A stretch of DNA of 21,013 nt from Brachionus koreanus. Lineage: Eukaryota > Rotifera > Eurotatoria > Ploima > Brachionidae. Within the stretch, counting starts at the first letter, position 1. Each line of letters starts with the position of its first letter. This document shows positions 1-10,004 of this stretch, in pieces. A program made the translations under genes and the position numbers. The notes below the pieces were generated by a model, which was not told the DNA's origin, searched no databases, and was given only the letters and a program-made list of their open reading frames with translations. Where the stretch lies: positions 208,056 through 229,068 of the forward strand of contig PJRA01000309.1 in NCBI GenBank assembly GCA_016987375.1. The letters run 5' to 3'.

Positions 1-230
1 GTTGACAAAAAAAAGAGTCTTTTAATACTAAACAATTTCTTATTTACAGCAAGAGTTATACTGCAAGCTTGTTTGGAGAAATTTAGATTATGATCAATCA
101 TAAAACCTAAAAGACTAATTTCTTTGACAACTTTTTTATAACAATTTACCATGATTTTTGACCAAAGATGGTAAAAACATAGACTTTTTCGAGTTTTTTT
201 TGATCTAGTCCGAGGTTTACCCTCCAACCC
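1..230 (-). mobile_element. Non-LTR retrotransposon reverse transcriptase fragment (cut by window edge)
   Basis: An open reading frame on the minus strand runs from the TAG at 231-233 to the window edge (about 76 codons). It contains the segment LLGFMIDHNLNFSKQAC followed by NKKLFSIKRLFFLS. This is the pattern of the C-terminal part of LINE-type reverse transcriptases, a conserved 'LLG..ID..LNF' strand followed by a basic 'L..IKRL' helix. A second, more decayed copy with the same words lies at 13521-13626. There is no start codon and no full RT domain in view; the rest would lie to the left of the window (downstream on this strand) or has been lost. I read it as a dead fragment. The family (jockey/CR1-like versus other) cannot be settled from this piece. 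Confidence 0.6.
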
Positions 231-233
231 CTA

Positions 234-1129
234 CTTTTTATTTTACAGATTCAGAAACAGAGGAAATTCTGAACAAAATTTTGGGACCACTTTTTTTATT
301 TTTAAGCAAAATAAAATTGCTAAAACTAAGTCTAAAATCAAGAAAAAATAATTAAATTGTTTTATTTTGAAAAAAGAAATTTTCAAGTTTATGAACAAAT
401 TAAATCTTATTAACTTATTAAAATTAAAACGTGAGATATTTTGACTTGAAGACGAGCAACTTTAGTTTTTTTTCAAATCGGTCAAAAAAAAATTTAGACT
501 TCCACTAAAAAACTGAATTTTCTAGGTTTTCAACTATGCAGATTAATATTTTAAAGTCGCTTTATGTAAATTCAGATAGTGCGGTAGTTTTGCTACGCAC
601 AAACCTTAAGGGTTTAAGTTTATTTAAGCTGAATTTTAGCTCACATTTTAGTTTCTTTTAGAATTTATTTTTTTAAATTTTCACACGTGATCTAATATTT
701 TTTAGCATTTTCTGTTAGAATATTGGACTAAAATCAGCTTTTGGTGTTTATTGAATAAAAAAAAATAATAAAATTTTTTCTCAATAATCCCAAAAAATTA
801 AATAAATGGAGAAAAGATAATTAAATATTTTAGAAAAGATAAACAGGAATTCGGTCAAATGATTGAATATTCTTATATCTTCCATTTAATTGGATTTTAT
901 TTTTTATATTCTTTTTAAAATAAATCTTTTTGCTGTTTGGGCTTTTTTTATTCAATTTTCTTATAAAAAATCTCAAAGAAAAAAAACTTGCCAAATGAAA
1001 TTTGGTTCAAATATTTACTTTGCTTTTTCTAGAAATTAAAAGATATTTTTCAAACTGTCTTTGATTGTAAATTTTTAAATATTTCTTCATTTAATTGGAC
1101 CATAGTAAGACTACTTATAAATAGTCTAC
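234..1129. other. AT-rich intergenic stretch, no gene seen
   Basis: Very AT-rich sequence with many A and T runs and stops in all frames. A word TCTAGTCCGAG at about 203-213 recurs at about 14053-14063, inside the other copy of the retroelement, so the element probably extends a little into this stretch. I see no coding exon, RNA gene or clear regulatory site in the rest. Confidence 0.5.
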
Positions 1130-1430
1130 ATTGCGATTTTTTAAATGATGATGAATGAAAAATACTCCACTGCAAAAAAGAAATGGTTTGATTGTTCAAG
1201 ATAACGCTAGACCTCATATAATTAGAAGAACAATGGCAAACATAGAAGAGCTGGAAAGGATCGAACTTTTTAACAGATCTTTCTCCTTTTGATAATCATC
1301 TTTTTTGCTCAATGAATTATTTTTTTTGAGTGCGGCATTTTGTTTACAAAGACCAAGTGTTTAAAAATTAAAAAGAAATGCAATTTTTGATTCATTCTTA
1401 TGTTATTGTAAAATTATTGATGCATTAAAA
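1130..1430 (+). pseudogene. Decayed mariner-family transposase, C-terminal half
   Basis: In the plus strand one frame from about 1170 reads LQKRNGLIVQDNARPH and then a helix-like stretch IIRRTMANIEELERIELF. QDNARPH is the hallmark second catalytic-aspartate motif of Tc1/mariner transposases. After a one-base frame change near 1286, FDNHLF follows, matching the third catalytic motif (usually PxDYHLF), then residues like RHFVYKDQVF. Stops (in-frame TGA and TAA) interrupt the last part, so the gene is dead. The N-terminal DNA-binding half, the first catalytic aspartate and terminal inverted repeats were not found. The element sits just downstream of the 3' end of mitofusin, on the opposite strand. 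Confidence 0.75.
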
Positions 1431-1447
1431 GAGAATTTTTTTTTCGC

Positions 1448-1453
1448 TTTATT
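1448..1453 (-). promoter_or_regulatory. Possible AATAAA polyadenylation signal of mitofusin
   Basis: TTTATT on the plus strand, that is AATAAA on the minus strand, about 76 bases after the mitofusin stop codon. The spacing is suitable, but this hexamer is common by chance in DNA this rich in A and T. Confidence 0.35.
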
Positions 1454-1528
1454 TTTGTTTTAAAAAATAATTTTTTTCATTTAAAATAATAAAACTATAA
1501 AAATAAATTTTTTTGTTTAAAAACAAAA

Positions 1529-4100
1529 TCAGCTAATGGTGTCCAAATATTCTTTAATAAACTTTTCAAAATCATCATGAACATACTTGCCCTTATTTCT
1601 ATTTAATACAAATAAAAAATATATATATTAATTTCAATAATTAAAACTAAAATATATACTTTAGAATTTTTGACTTGTTTATCAACTTGTTTAATGCATC
1701 AATATCAACTTCGTATTTTTTCACTTCTTGAAAATATTCGTCTTTAGTTATGTCAATGTATCTGGACATTTGAGAAAAATACATGGCCAATTCCCTTTAA
1801 TTTAATTTTACAGTTTTTTTTATTTTAAAAATTTAAAAAAAATTTTATTGAAATCATACTGTTTTACTTGAGATGCAGCATTCTGACTAGTTAAATCAAC
1901 AATAAGTCTAAGTTTAGAAGTGGCATAGTCCGCATATTGTTTTTTGAATATTTTTTCCTGACTTTTCTTGGTCCACATTAATCTTTCATAAAGATAGCAC
2001 AAACCGTACAAACTTCCGGTCAAAGCTAAAATTTGCCATCCAAGACCTCTCCATACAATGCCGCCAACAGCCAAAAGAACTACATTTGACTTTGATGCGA
2101 TCAAATTGACACTTTGAAGCATAGCTAAAAAGTTTGTTGTCTGACTAGTTGCTTGAAATGGGTCTAAATTGGAAGAATCGTAGCGTACTTGAGAATTTTG
2201 TTGCATAAATTTGTTTGAGGTTTCTTTGAAAAATAAGCTATGAGTGCTATTAAATGTTTTGTTGCCTGTAAATCGACGCATTAATGCGGTAAAACCCAAT
2301 GAAAAATGAAAACTGATGTCTTCTCTGAAGTCAGCACACAAATTTGAACAATTCAATCTGTAATTGATGAAAAAATCATCTCGAAAAATCGTCGTTGAAA
2401 CCAATTTTCTGTTCTCTTCAGATTCAACCAATTCCAAAACTCTTTCTTTAAAAAAAAAAATAATAATAAAAATTTATTGTTGTTATTTTGAAATTTATTC
2501 AAAAAACTTTTAATGTCTTCTTGAGTAGATTTTAGGCTTTGAATTAAGGGTTCATCCAAACGCTTTGCCAAATTCATACCAAGTTTTTGATCGATGTATT
2601 CGTGCATCTCTTTTTTATACCAATTTAATTGACTTTCATCTGGATGAAATGGACGCTCGAATTCATCAATTAAAATGCCAATTTTCCTAATCTCATCGTT
2701 CAAGGTCAAAGTTACATTTTTTTCCACATCTTCCATAACATCGTGAATTTTATCCTTCATATCTTGTGTAAAGTCTTGCAATTTTTGTTCTGTTTGTTGA
2801 ATTTTTTTGATTAAATTTTTTAGATTATTTTCAAAAAGTGTTTTTTTTTGAATGGCTCGTTGATGACAATTTTCCAATGTTGTACTAAGAGTCGAGGCCA
2901 TTTGTTTGCCTCGTTGAGCTGGCTGATCAAATTTTGTTTTTACAGCACTCATTGAAATGCACTTTTCAAACTCTTCTTCGAACCATTCGAATTGAAGTAG
3001 ACGGTTTTGATAGCCAGGCGGTAGTTGTGGATTACTCTGGGTCCTTGTCAAAAGAACTTCACGAGCAGATACAAAATAAATTCTACTATTTGCTTGATTT
3101 TTGTCGCACACTTTTAATTCATTGCACAAAAACTCCTTGTCTCTTTCGATGTGCTGATCACGGACTATTTCAGCAGTTTCTGGCTCATAGGCAGTCGCAT
3201 CCCATCTGTTATTCAGTATGAATATGTTTGGTTGAGTGAGCTTTTCGCTCACTTTGTGAAAAAAATCTTTTTCAGTTTTGGTCAAAGTCGATTCGGCATT
3301 GACAACCAAGACAAAAACATCGGCATCAAGACAATTTTGATCTATCCATGCATCTAAATCGATTGACACGTCTATGCCTGGACTATCGACTAGAACAACG
3401 TCTTCTTTGAGCAGACGGCATTTTTCTTTGGGCCACAAAACTCGCACCAAACAGCTAGAGTCCAATTTTTCTTTGGACAATGCAGAGCCTAGGTTGAGGA
3501 GATTTTTTATTTTTTCCGGTTGATCACATCCGGGTATGTAGAAACAAGCGTCGTGTTCAGACAAGTCTGAGCCTTCGACTTGAAGAAAACAATTTGTAGT
3601 GTGGCCAATGCCGATGGGTAGAATTTTTTGATGCAACATGGCGTTTATTGTCGAACTTTTTCCATTGCTGGTGCGACCGAAAAAAACACATTTCATTCGG
3701 TCACGTGATATCATTTTGATCAGACCATCGCATTTATCTTTAAAACTTTGTATTTTTTGTATTTCTTGATAACTAATCACATCACTTGATTTTAATTCAG
3801 CAGCTTTGAAAATTAGAAATTAATTTTATTAATTTTTTTTTTTGTTTCTGTTTATAATAAATTAAATAAATAAAAAAATCAATTTGATTTACATTCAAAA
3901 AAAGCATTTATTTCTGAGATTACCGAATCAAAATCATGATAAACTTGATTCATTGATTGTTTTGCCTGTTTGAACAGTTTCAAAGGTGATGAAGCATCAT
4001 CGGACTCATTTTGTATGTTTAAAGAGTGCAGTCCAGTAGAATTCAATGGGGACATAGAGACATTTCGAAGTAATTTTACGCTAGGCATTCGGTCTGACAT
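1529..4100 (-). CDS. MFN: Mitofusin, mitochondrial outer-membrane fusion GTPase
   Basis: Five exons by hand: 4100-3893, 3803-2508, 2445-1860, 1794-1660 and 1598-1529. The introns are 89, 62, 65 and 61 bases, all GT...AG. The exons sum to 2295 nt, giving 764 residues, close to vertebrate mitofusins (about 740-760). The dynamin-like GTPase motifs are intact: P-loop GRTSNGKSS near residue 112, conserved IGHTTNCFL near 134, DSPG near 209, NRWD near 268. HR1 coiled coil follows. Exon 3 carries the family signature NLCADFREDISFHFSLGF and the paired membrane segment (about residues 623-654, VVLLAVGGIVWRGLGW onward, then YERLMW). Exons 4 and 5 encode the C-terminal HR2 heptads and end EKFIKEYLDTIS. 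The N-terminus has the family's SPLKLFKQAKQSMN motif. ATG at 4100 is the first in-frame ATG; frames without introns hit stops at each junction. Known role: tethers and fuses mitochondrial outer membranes. It looks like a functional single-copy mitofusin. Confidence 0.96.
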
Positions 4101-4703
4101 AATTTTAAGTCGCAATCATAAAATAAGATTAGAAATTTAAAAATTTATACTCAAATGTTTTCAATCATTATTTTTATTTCAAGCGTTTTATTTAGCATTT
4201 TATTGTTAAATTTATTTCAAAAGTTCATTAACAAAAAGCTAAATTATTTTGCCAAAAATATTAAAATTTTTTCAGACAAAAATTTTTTTTCCAAAATTTT
4301 GGTCTAATTTAAAATATCAATTTAACACTATCATTCAATCAATTACTAAATAATTTCTAAACTAAAAAAAAGCAACAAATAATAGTAATAAGTAAAAGCT
4401 ACCGCTACATTTAATCTAAATATTTAATATAATTTTCTGATCATAAATCAATGCTTTAAATAAAATAATGACTTATCATTATTTTCATATTATAAATGAC
4501 CTGCATATTATAAAATCAATTCTTTAAGATATTTTTGATTAAATTCTTTATTTATTTATTTTTTTTAATAAATTTAATAATAAGCTGAATAAAAGAAGAA
4601 TTAATTAATTTTTATTTTTTACTTGCCTATGAGGCTCAGTTTTAATTAAAAAAAATAAAAACAACTACGAAATTCACACAATCAGTAGAAAACCCCTGAA
4701 AAC

Positions 4704-4790
4704 ATCTTTGAAAAAAATCAAATATTTTAAAAATTTTTGGTAAAATTTGAAAAATATTTAGAATAAAATGGAAATCTTTCCAATTAAAAA
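4704..4790. repeat. 87-bp direct repeat, copy 1
   Basis: Bases 4704-4790 (beginning ATCTTTGAAAAAAATC, ending TTTCCAATTAAAAA) recur at 4904-4990 with a single mismatch (AAATATTTTAA here, AAATAGTTTAA there). The offset is exactly 200 bp and the copies are separated by 113 bp of unlike sequence. Such similarity implies a recent duplication. Confidence 0.9.
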
Positions 4791-4903
4791 TTATCTAATC
4801 ACTGAATGATTAAATAATAAATCTATGTTTCTATGATGTTTAGTGACATTAAATTGTAATTTATGGGAATAGATAGAAAAATTAAGTTTGATCGCTTAAA
4901 AAA

Positions 4904-4990
4904 ATCTTTGAAAAAAATCAAATAGTTTAAAAATTTTTGGTAAAATTTGAAAAATATTTAGAATAAAATGGAAATCTTTCCAATTAAAAA
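4904..4990. repeat. 87-bp direct repeat, copy 2, abutting the stop of fukutin-like gene A
   Basis: Second copy of the repeat at 4704-4790. It ends seven bases before the stop codon of the leftward-reading fukutin-like gene A, so in the transcript it would form the start of the 3' UTR, with copy 1 further downstream. Confidence 0.9.
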
Positions 4991-4996
4991 TAAAAG

Positions 4997-6599
4997 TTAA
5001 AATGGTATTTTTTCGTCTTTTCGTAAATGATTTTTGATAAAATTGTAAGTATTTTGTTTCAAAAATATTCCTTTATGAAAAAATTTTATTGCATTTGACC
5101 ATTCATTCAAATTCCATGATTTCCATTGTTTTATCATTGGAGAAATTTTAAATTTCTTATCAGGTTTTTGCCATCCATTTTCACCGTAAAGATCATTAAG
5201 CAACAAAACAGGTTCACATGGAACCAAAAATTTTTCTTCCAATAATTCAGCGGAACAAATACCATCGTTGAATTTGTTTATAATTGTTCTTTTAACACTT
5301 CTTCCCATATGATATGGAAACCATTGATGCGTTTCATTTAATTCATAAGTGAAAAACATGTTCACGTGGAATTTGCTTTCCTCACCGATACTCATTTCTA
5401 AACTATCATTGTCAAGGCCAAATTTTATACCTAGTGGAATAAGTTTATTTTGAATAAAATATTTTTCTATTTCAGGATCAAATTGATTGGAAAACAAACT
5501 CATGTCAGCATCTGATGTATGTGGTATTATACCACATTCTCTATACCAGCCTAACAGTGTACCGGCCATTAACCAGTATGTTTTTTTCATTTTTTTCAAG
5601 AAAATCTCTTACATATTTAAATCTTGAGACAAAAAAAGTTGTTTTTTTCAAGTTTTGTTGTTGTTTTGTGTGAATTTTTTCAGCTAGATCAAAATTACAT
5701 TCAATAAATTTTGAATGATTGTACTGGTACAAAAAATTGCTTATTTCTAAAGGAACTGTCAGATAGTTTGATTTTAACTCAATTACAATTGTTTTGAATC
5801 TTTTTTTTTTAATCTTTAATCTATAAATATTTGTTTTTCTGTTAAATTATTACTTGTTTAGAGCTCTATTGTGATCCGAAAACGATTTAGATAGACCGTT
5901 TATTCTAAAATCATCTTCAGGTATCCAGAAAAAATTTCCTCGTGGATACATCAATTCAACATGATAAACAAATTTTCCACATTGAATATAAACACTTGAT
6001 GGAATTGAAAGATCAAGTTTATTCAAATTCGTTGGAATTATATTACAATATTGGCTTATTGAAACCAAGTCCTTAATTTTTTCAAATATAAATTTATTTA
6101 TTTTTATATTAATTTGTTGATTTACTTTAAAAAAATGAGATAAATATTTTATTTCCAATAAAAAAGACATCAAAAACAATCTATTAAAATCTTGTTGTTC
6201 GTATATTTTATTTACTTCACTGTCTTTGTATATATCGTTGACCAAATTAGTGAAAATGTTCGGATCACCAAAGATTGCTTTGTTGGTAAATAATATTTGA
6301 TTAATTCTTGAAAATATCTGTGAATGAGATTGTTCATCATTTGACAAAGTGGTCTTGTTAATAAATATGATATCAGATAAGCTCCAATAATTTGAATATT
6401 TTTTTAAACTGTTTCCAAAATTTAGATCATTTTTCTCATAATTCCACATCTCTTCTTGATAGTTTTTCTGAATTATTTGACATTTTTCTTTTAAATTATT
6501 CGCAATTAACTGATATTGAAAAACAAAAATTAAACAACAAATAAACAAAATTAAATACAAAATATTCCAAGATTTAATTTTTGACTTTGAAAGATTCAT
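4997..6599 (-). pseudogene. FKTN-like: Fukutin-like phosphotransferase gene A, with a one-base frameshift
   Basis: Three exons: 6599-6126, 6071-5854 and 5799-4997, with introns of 54 nt each. The N-terminus has a signal anchor (about residues 12-30, LYLILFICCLIFVFQ), so a type II Golgi or ER membrane protein is expected. The middle exon ends in YPRGNFFWIPEDDFR and SDHNRALNK. The catalytic part has WLMAGTLLGWYRECGIIP, then the metal-binding DADMS, NDSLEMSIG, CSAELLEEKFLVPCEP and a C-terminal WKSWNLNEWSNAIKFF, as in the fukutin/FKRP/LicD family (ribitol-phosphate or phosphocholine transfer to glycans). Exon 3 is in two frames: the frame entering the A7 run at 5581-5587 (minus-strand As) must lose one base to continue into the catalytic frame. 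Paralog B (18329-19816) is collinear residue for residue here without the extra base. Everything after the shift is open and conserved, so a sequencing error or a very recent mutation are both possible. Without the extra base the product would be about 497 residues. Confidence 0.85.
5581..5587 (-). other. A7 homopolymer at the frameshift of fukutin-like gene A
   Basis: Seven T on the plus strand, read as A7 on the minus strand. Upstream codons give FLEKNEK and, one base off, the downstream frame gives TYWLMAG. The aligned segment in paralog B is ILESNKKDYWLSAG with the same residue count, so exactly one base is extra. A second A7 run at 5590-5596 could equally hold it. Confidence 0.8.
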
Positions 6600-7959
6600 C
6601 TTAAAATTTTAAACTATTTAAATTTCTTAAGTTTTATTTTTTTACGAATTTAATAAATTAAATTAGTTTTTTTTTAAAAAAAAAAGATTCCACCTGTAAG
6701 ATTATATTACTTTTTTATCAAATTTTTCCTTGATTGCTTTTTATAGTAAAAAATGTATTTATTTGATTTAAAATACAATCGGATCCCAAGAATATATCAT
6801 TTTCTAAGATTTTTTCTTTGCCAGGGTTTTTTGTAATTGTTTTATTCAGGTTTAATTTATTCACCTTTTATGCGTCAAATTTAATTCAGCTATTAGAAAT
6901 AATTAATAAATGTGAAATATTTATTTTTGAGAATTAACTCTCTTAATCGAGCAGCCAATTTAAATAGAATCTTGACAAATAGCTCAGGAAACAGTCGAAT
7001 ATAGAGATTAAAATACTCCAATATTAACAAAAAATTTTTGAAAGCAATCAAAGAAATGATTAAATAAAAAAGATTATCACTTTTTTAAAACTAAGAAATA
7101 ACAAAAAAAAAACAAAAAAATTGAATAATTCAGGAAAAAATGTTCATCAAATATTGCTAAACTACAAAAGATTAAAAAGAAAATTTTTTAGTCCTCGTTC
7201 ATGTAAGATTTAATTTAAAATAAAAAGTTAATGCTTAAATTTAAATGAAAATTAATATTTTTCCCAATCTAAAAAATGACTAACAAACAAACAAATAGTT
7301 ATTTACCTATCTATTTTATCTATTTCGTTTATGAAATTACTCGTTTACTAAATTTTTTATTTTTGAATACAGGAATTTTAAATAAAATTGATATTTAAAT
7401 AAATAAAATGATTAAATAATTTTTTAAAAGCATGATATTTTTCCCATTGAAAATGAAAAAGGTAAAAATTAAGAGTTTTTTTTTTAAATCGAAATTATAA
7501 AATATATTTGATGATTTTTTTTATAAAAAAATACTTTGATTTTATGAAATTATGGCTTGTTAATTAAGATGTTTTATTTAGTTATTTTTTTCAGATTTTT
7601 AGATATTTTATAAATGTTAATTTTATACAACTAAATTTGAAAGAATTTTCATTTATATTCAAGAATAGTCGTGATAATTTCATATACTTGTAGATAATTG
7701 AATGAATTAAAACTTTTTTGTTAATTTTTTTTTTTACTTATGAGACTTGAATTAAAAATTAAAAATAAAATGAACTAAAAATTATTATAAATGAAGTTTT
7801 TCAAAAATCATGCTAAAGCGAAAAATTTTTAAAGCTTTCCTTTATGAAATTAATTATCAAATTTTTTAAGCTTGAAAATTTCAACAAAAATCTAAAGCAC
7901 TATTCCTTAAATTTACAATAATTAAAATAACAGTGAAAACTAAGTATGAAACTACAATA
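6600..7959. other. AT-rich intergenic stretch upstream of fukutin-like gene A
   Basis: About 1.36 kb of AT-rich sequence dense in homopolymers. It presumably contains the promoter of gene A, but I recognise no core promoter element, coding exon, RNA gene or transposon in it. Confidence 0.5.
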
Positions 7960-8385
7960 TTTTTGCTATTTTGCTGACAAAATTAGGACTGACAAAGTTG
8001 AGTGAAAGAAGAGTGAGAGGGGACTTGATTGAAATGTACAAATTAGTGAATGGAATAGAAAGATAAGCATCTAGTGGTCAAGAATTTAGTGAATAAATCA
8101 GAAAACAAGGGATCAGCCGGGGCGTTAAGAGGAAATAGCATCAGAGTTCAGAGAGAAAGTTTTCCAGCTCAAATAAGAAATGATTTTGCGGCTGCAGTAA
8201 ATGCCAGACACGTATTTTTCTCAAACAGAGTAGTTCCGCATTGGAATAAGTTGCCAGAAAATTTTGTGAAATCCAAGCCAACAGCTAACTTTAAAATGGC
8301 CTTAGATAAGTTCAATCGAATCGGCTGCTACAGCTCTACACGGCCAATTGGTAGTGATGGGCTTAGACAATCTACATGTTAGAAA
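7960..8385 (+). mobile_element. LINE reverse transcriptase ORF, C-terminal fragment (decayed)
   Basis: From about 7971 one plus-strand frame reads LTKLGLTKLSERRVRGDL then IEMYKLVNGIER and stops at a TAA. A second frame (8074-8382) continues with LRGNSIRVQRESF, ARHVFFSNRVVPHWNKLPEN and SKPTANFKMALDKF. These are the classic closing motifs of jockey/CR1-type non-LTR retrotransposon ORF2: 'L.L..L..RR.RGDLI.MYK..NG', then 'FF..R.V..WN.LP...V....+..FK..LD'. The frame change and stop between the halves show a dead copy. No poly-A or microsatellite tail or target-site duplication could be identified. Confidence 0.78.
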
Positions 8386-9419
8386 ATTTTCTAAGAAAAT
8401 TAAATGCATTTGAATTTAGAGTCTAAGAAAAAAATCTTGGTGTTTTTGTAGAGCCTAATATAAAATATCAAGGGATTAAAATTGGATCCACCTGATTATG
8501 AAATCAATTTTAGCAAAATATTTTTAACATTTTAAAATCTTAAAAATGAAGATAACAATGTTTAAATAAAAATTATTGCTAGTATTTTACTTTTATTTAA
8601 TATAATGTTTTTAGAATTGCATAAATTTTTTTTTTGTATTTTTTTAGATTATATATTTAAGGACTAAAATAAGTCTTGGCTTTTTGGAGGATTGATTCAT
8701 GTTTTAAAACACCACTTTTGTGAGTGGATACATCGGCAGTTCTCTTATTTAAGTTTTCATAATAAAAAAATTGAATTAAATCTTTCTATCTTTAATAAGG
8801 AGAAACAATATTTTAAAATAGAATGATTCGTTAACACCAAATAATTCAAATATTGCATTGAATTAAATACTTTTATTTATATTAATTTACCTTTAAATTT
8901 CTTCAACCATAGAACTCATATTATATTTCAATTTCTATTCAATTGTTAGAATCATACTTTTTTACTCATCCATTACTTAATTCATTATAAGTGCTCTATG
9001 AACGTAACATATTTAAGCATAAATTAAAAAGGAACGCAAAATGAAACTCTAATTAATATGGCCATGTCGTCAGAATTTCTGAGAAGATTAATTTCCAGAT
9101 TGTTAGAAAGCTTTGGATTTAATATCTTTCCTTAACTTTTTTAAATTAAAAAAAAAAAGATCAAACTTTACAAAAGATATTTTTTGTCATGGATGCAATT
9201 CAAAAAATAAAAAATTTTTAGAATAATTTTATTTTTATTAAATTAGAATTAGCTTTTTAAACAGATTTCTTTTTATTTATTTTATTAAAATTAACGGTAA
9301 AGGAAAAAAGCGGATCCTGAAAAATCCTTATGATATTTATTTATTTCGAATCAAACTTATCTTTTGATTAAGGCTCAATACTTGACTAATTGATTAATTC
9401 AGCCTTTTCTCACAAAATT
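8386..9419. other. AT-rich stretch between transposon remnants, nothing recognised
   Basis: It includes a short slightly less AT-rich segment near 8680-8750 that I could not assign. No open frame of useful length or family motif was found. Confidence 0.45.
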
Positions 9420-9678
9420 TTTGCTAGATTTTTACATTGATGTTGTTCAGCCATTTGGCCAGCCAAGTAGTTTCAGTAAAAATTTTACAGGACTGATTAC
9501 TGACGCTCCCTTGGATAATACCAGCACGTACTTCTTGCTATTTTGTTTCTAAACCTCTTTATAAAACTCGCTTTTAACGATTAGACAGCCAACAAACAAT
9601 CCAATTGATTAGCCATTGGGGAAACCATTGTTTGATTTCGACATTCATCCATTCATGGTGAGCTTTTGTTTTAGCGAA

Positions 9679-9693
9679 ACGAAGAGGTTGGTG
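9679..9693. repeat. 15-bp inverted repeat, left arm
   Basis: ACGAAGAGGTTGGTG here is the exact reverse complement of 9843-9857, about 150 bp away in the GC-rich island. Similarity continues more weakly (AGATC) on one side. Read on opposite strands, both arms can encode a DL(L)HQPLR peptide, so this may be two copies of one coding fragment in opposite orientation rather than a functional palindrome. Confidence 0.8.
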
Positions 9694-9842
9694 AAGATCT
9701 TGTGAATCTCGAATGGCTAGCATAAAACGACTACACTATTGGTACATTGAAGAGAGCTCTTGATCTGATCGGCCGAGTGGGCCGACCGAGTGGGAGTGGG
9801 TTTTAGATGGTACTTGGTGCAATAGGGACGAGGATCTGCTGC

Positions 9843-9857
9843 ACCAACCTCTTCGTA
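9843..9857. repeat. 15-bp inverted repeat, right arm
   Basis: CACCAACCTCTTCGT, exact reverse complement of 9679-9693. It also overlaps the right arm of a shorter inverted repeat, TTGGTGCA at 9814-9821 with TGCACCAA at 9840-9847. Confidence 0.8.
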
Positions 9858-10004
9858 AAGCCAGCAATAAATATAAAAGACTTGTTGTTAGAGTTCTTAG
9901 TGACAGGTTCTTCTAGCGCATGACTAAGTTGGTTGGTTGAGCTACTTAGACGCGACACATTGAACTCTGAGATGTAATAGGCTACTGCAAGCAAGCAGGA
10001 GTGG

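Larger units (their letters stand above)
4101..4996. other. Intergenic region between fukutin-like gene A and mitofusin
   Basis: It holds the mitofusin 5' flank and the fukutin-like gene A 3' flank, both genes reading leftwards. Apart from an 87-bp direct repeat listed separately, it is AT-rich sequence with no coding frame. I could not identify a promoter motif. Confidence 0.5.
9420..10004. mobile_element. Higher-GC island, probably degraded retroelement
   Basis: Composition jumps here: hand counts give about 45% G+C in 9721-9780 and 55% in 9781-9840, far above the flanks. On the minus strand about 9450-9690 one frame contains QWFPQWLINWIVCWLSNR and later EVRAGIIQGSV, broken by stops. The second resembles the reverse-transcriptase 'AG.PQGSV' motif, and the first resembles the segment before it. 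The match is suggestive only, and an integrase reading of the same stretch is also conceivable. Inverted repeats listed separately lie inside. A 63-codon minus-strand frame at 9803-9994 resembles nothing I know and was not called. Confidence 0.4.

Noticed and set aside
2934..3357. Plus-strand open frames of 95 and 68 codons
   Set aside because: They lie antisense within the mitofusin GTPase exon, whose frame is strongly conserved; they have no recognisable content.
9814..9847. TTGGTGCA / TGCACCAA hairpin considered as a tRNA or structured RNA
   Set aside because: No tRNA arms or box A/B motifs, and the loop of 18 bases has no clear fold; it fits repeat debris better.
9803..9994. 63-codon minus-strand frame in the GC-rich island
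   Set aside because: No family resemblance, no supporting context, and the higher GC makes long open frames likelier by chance.
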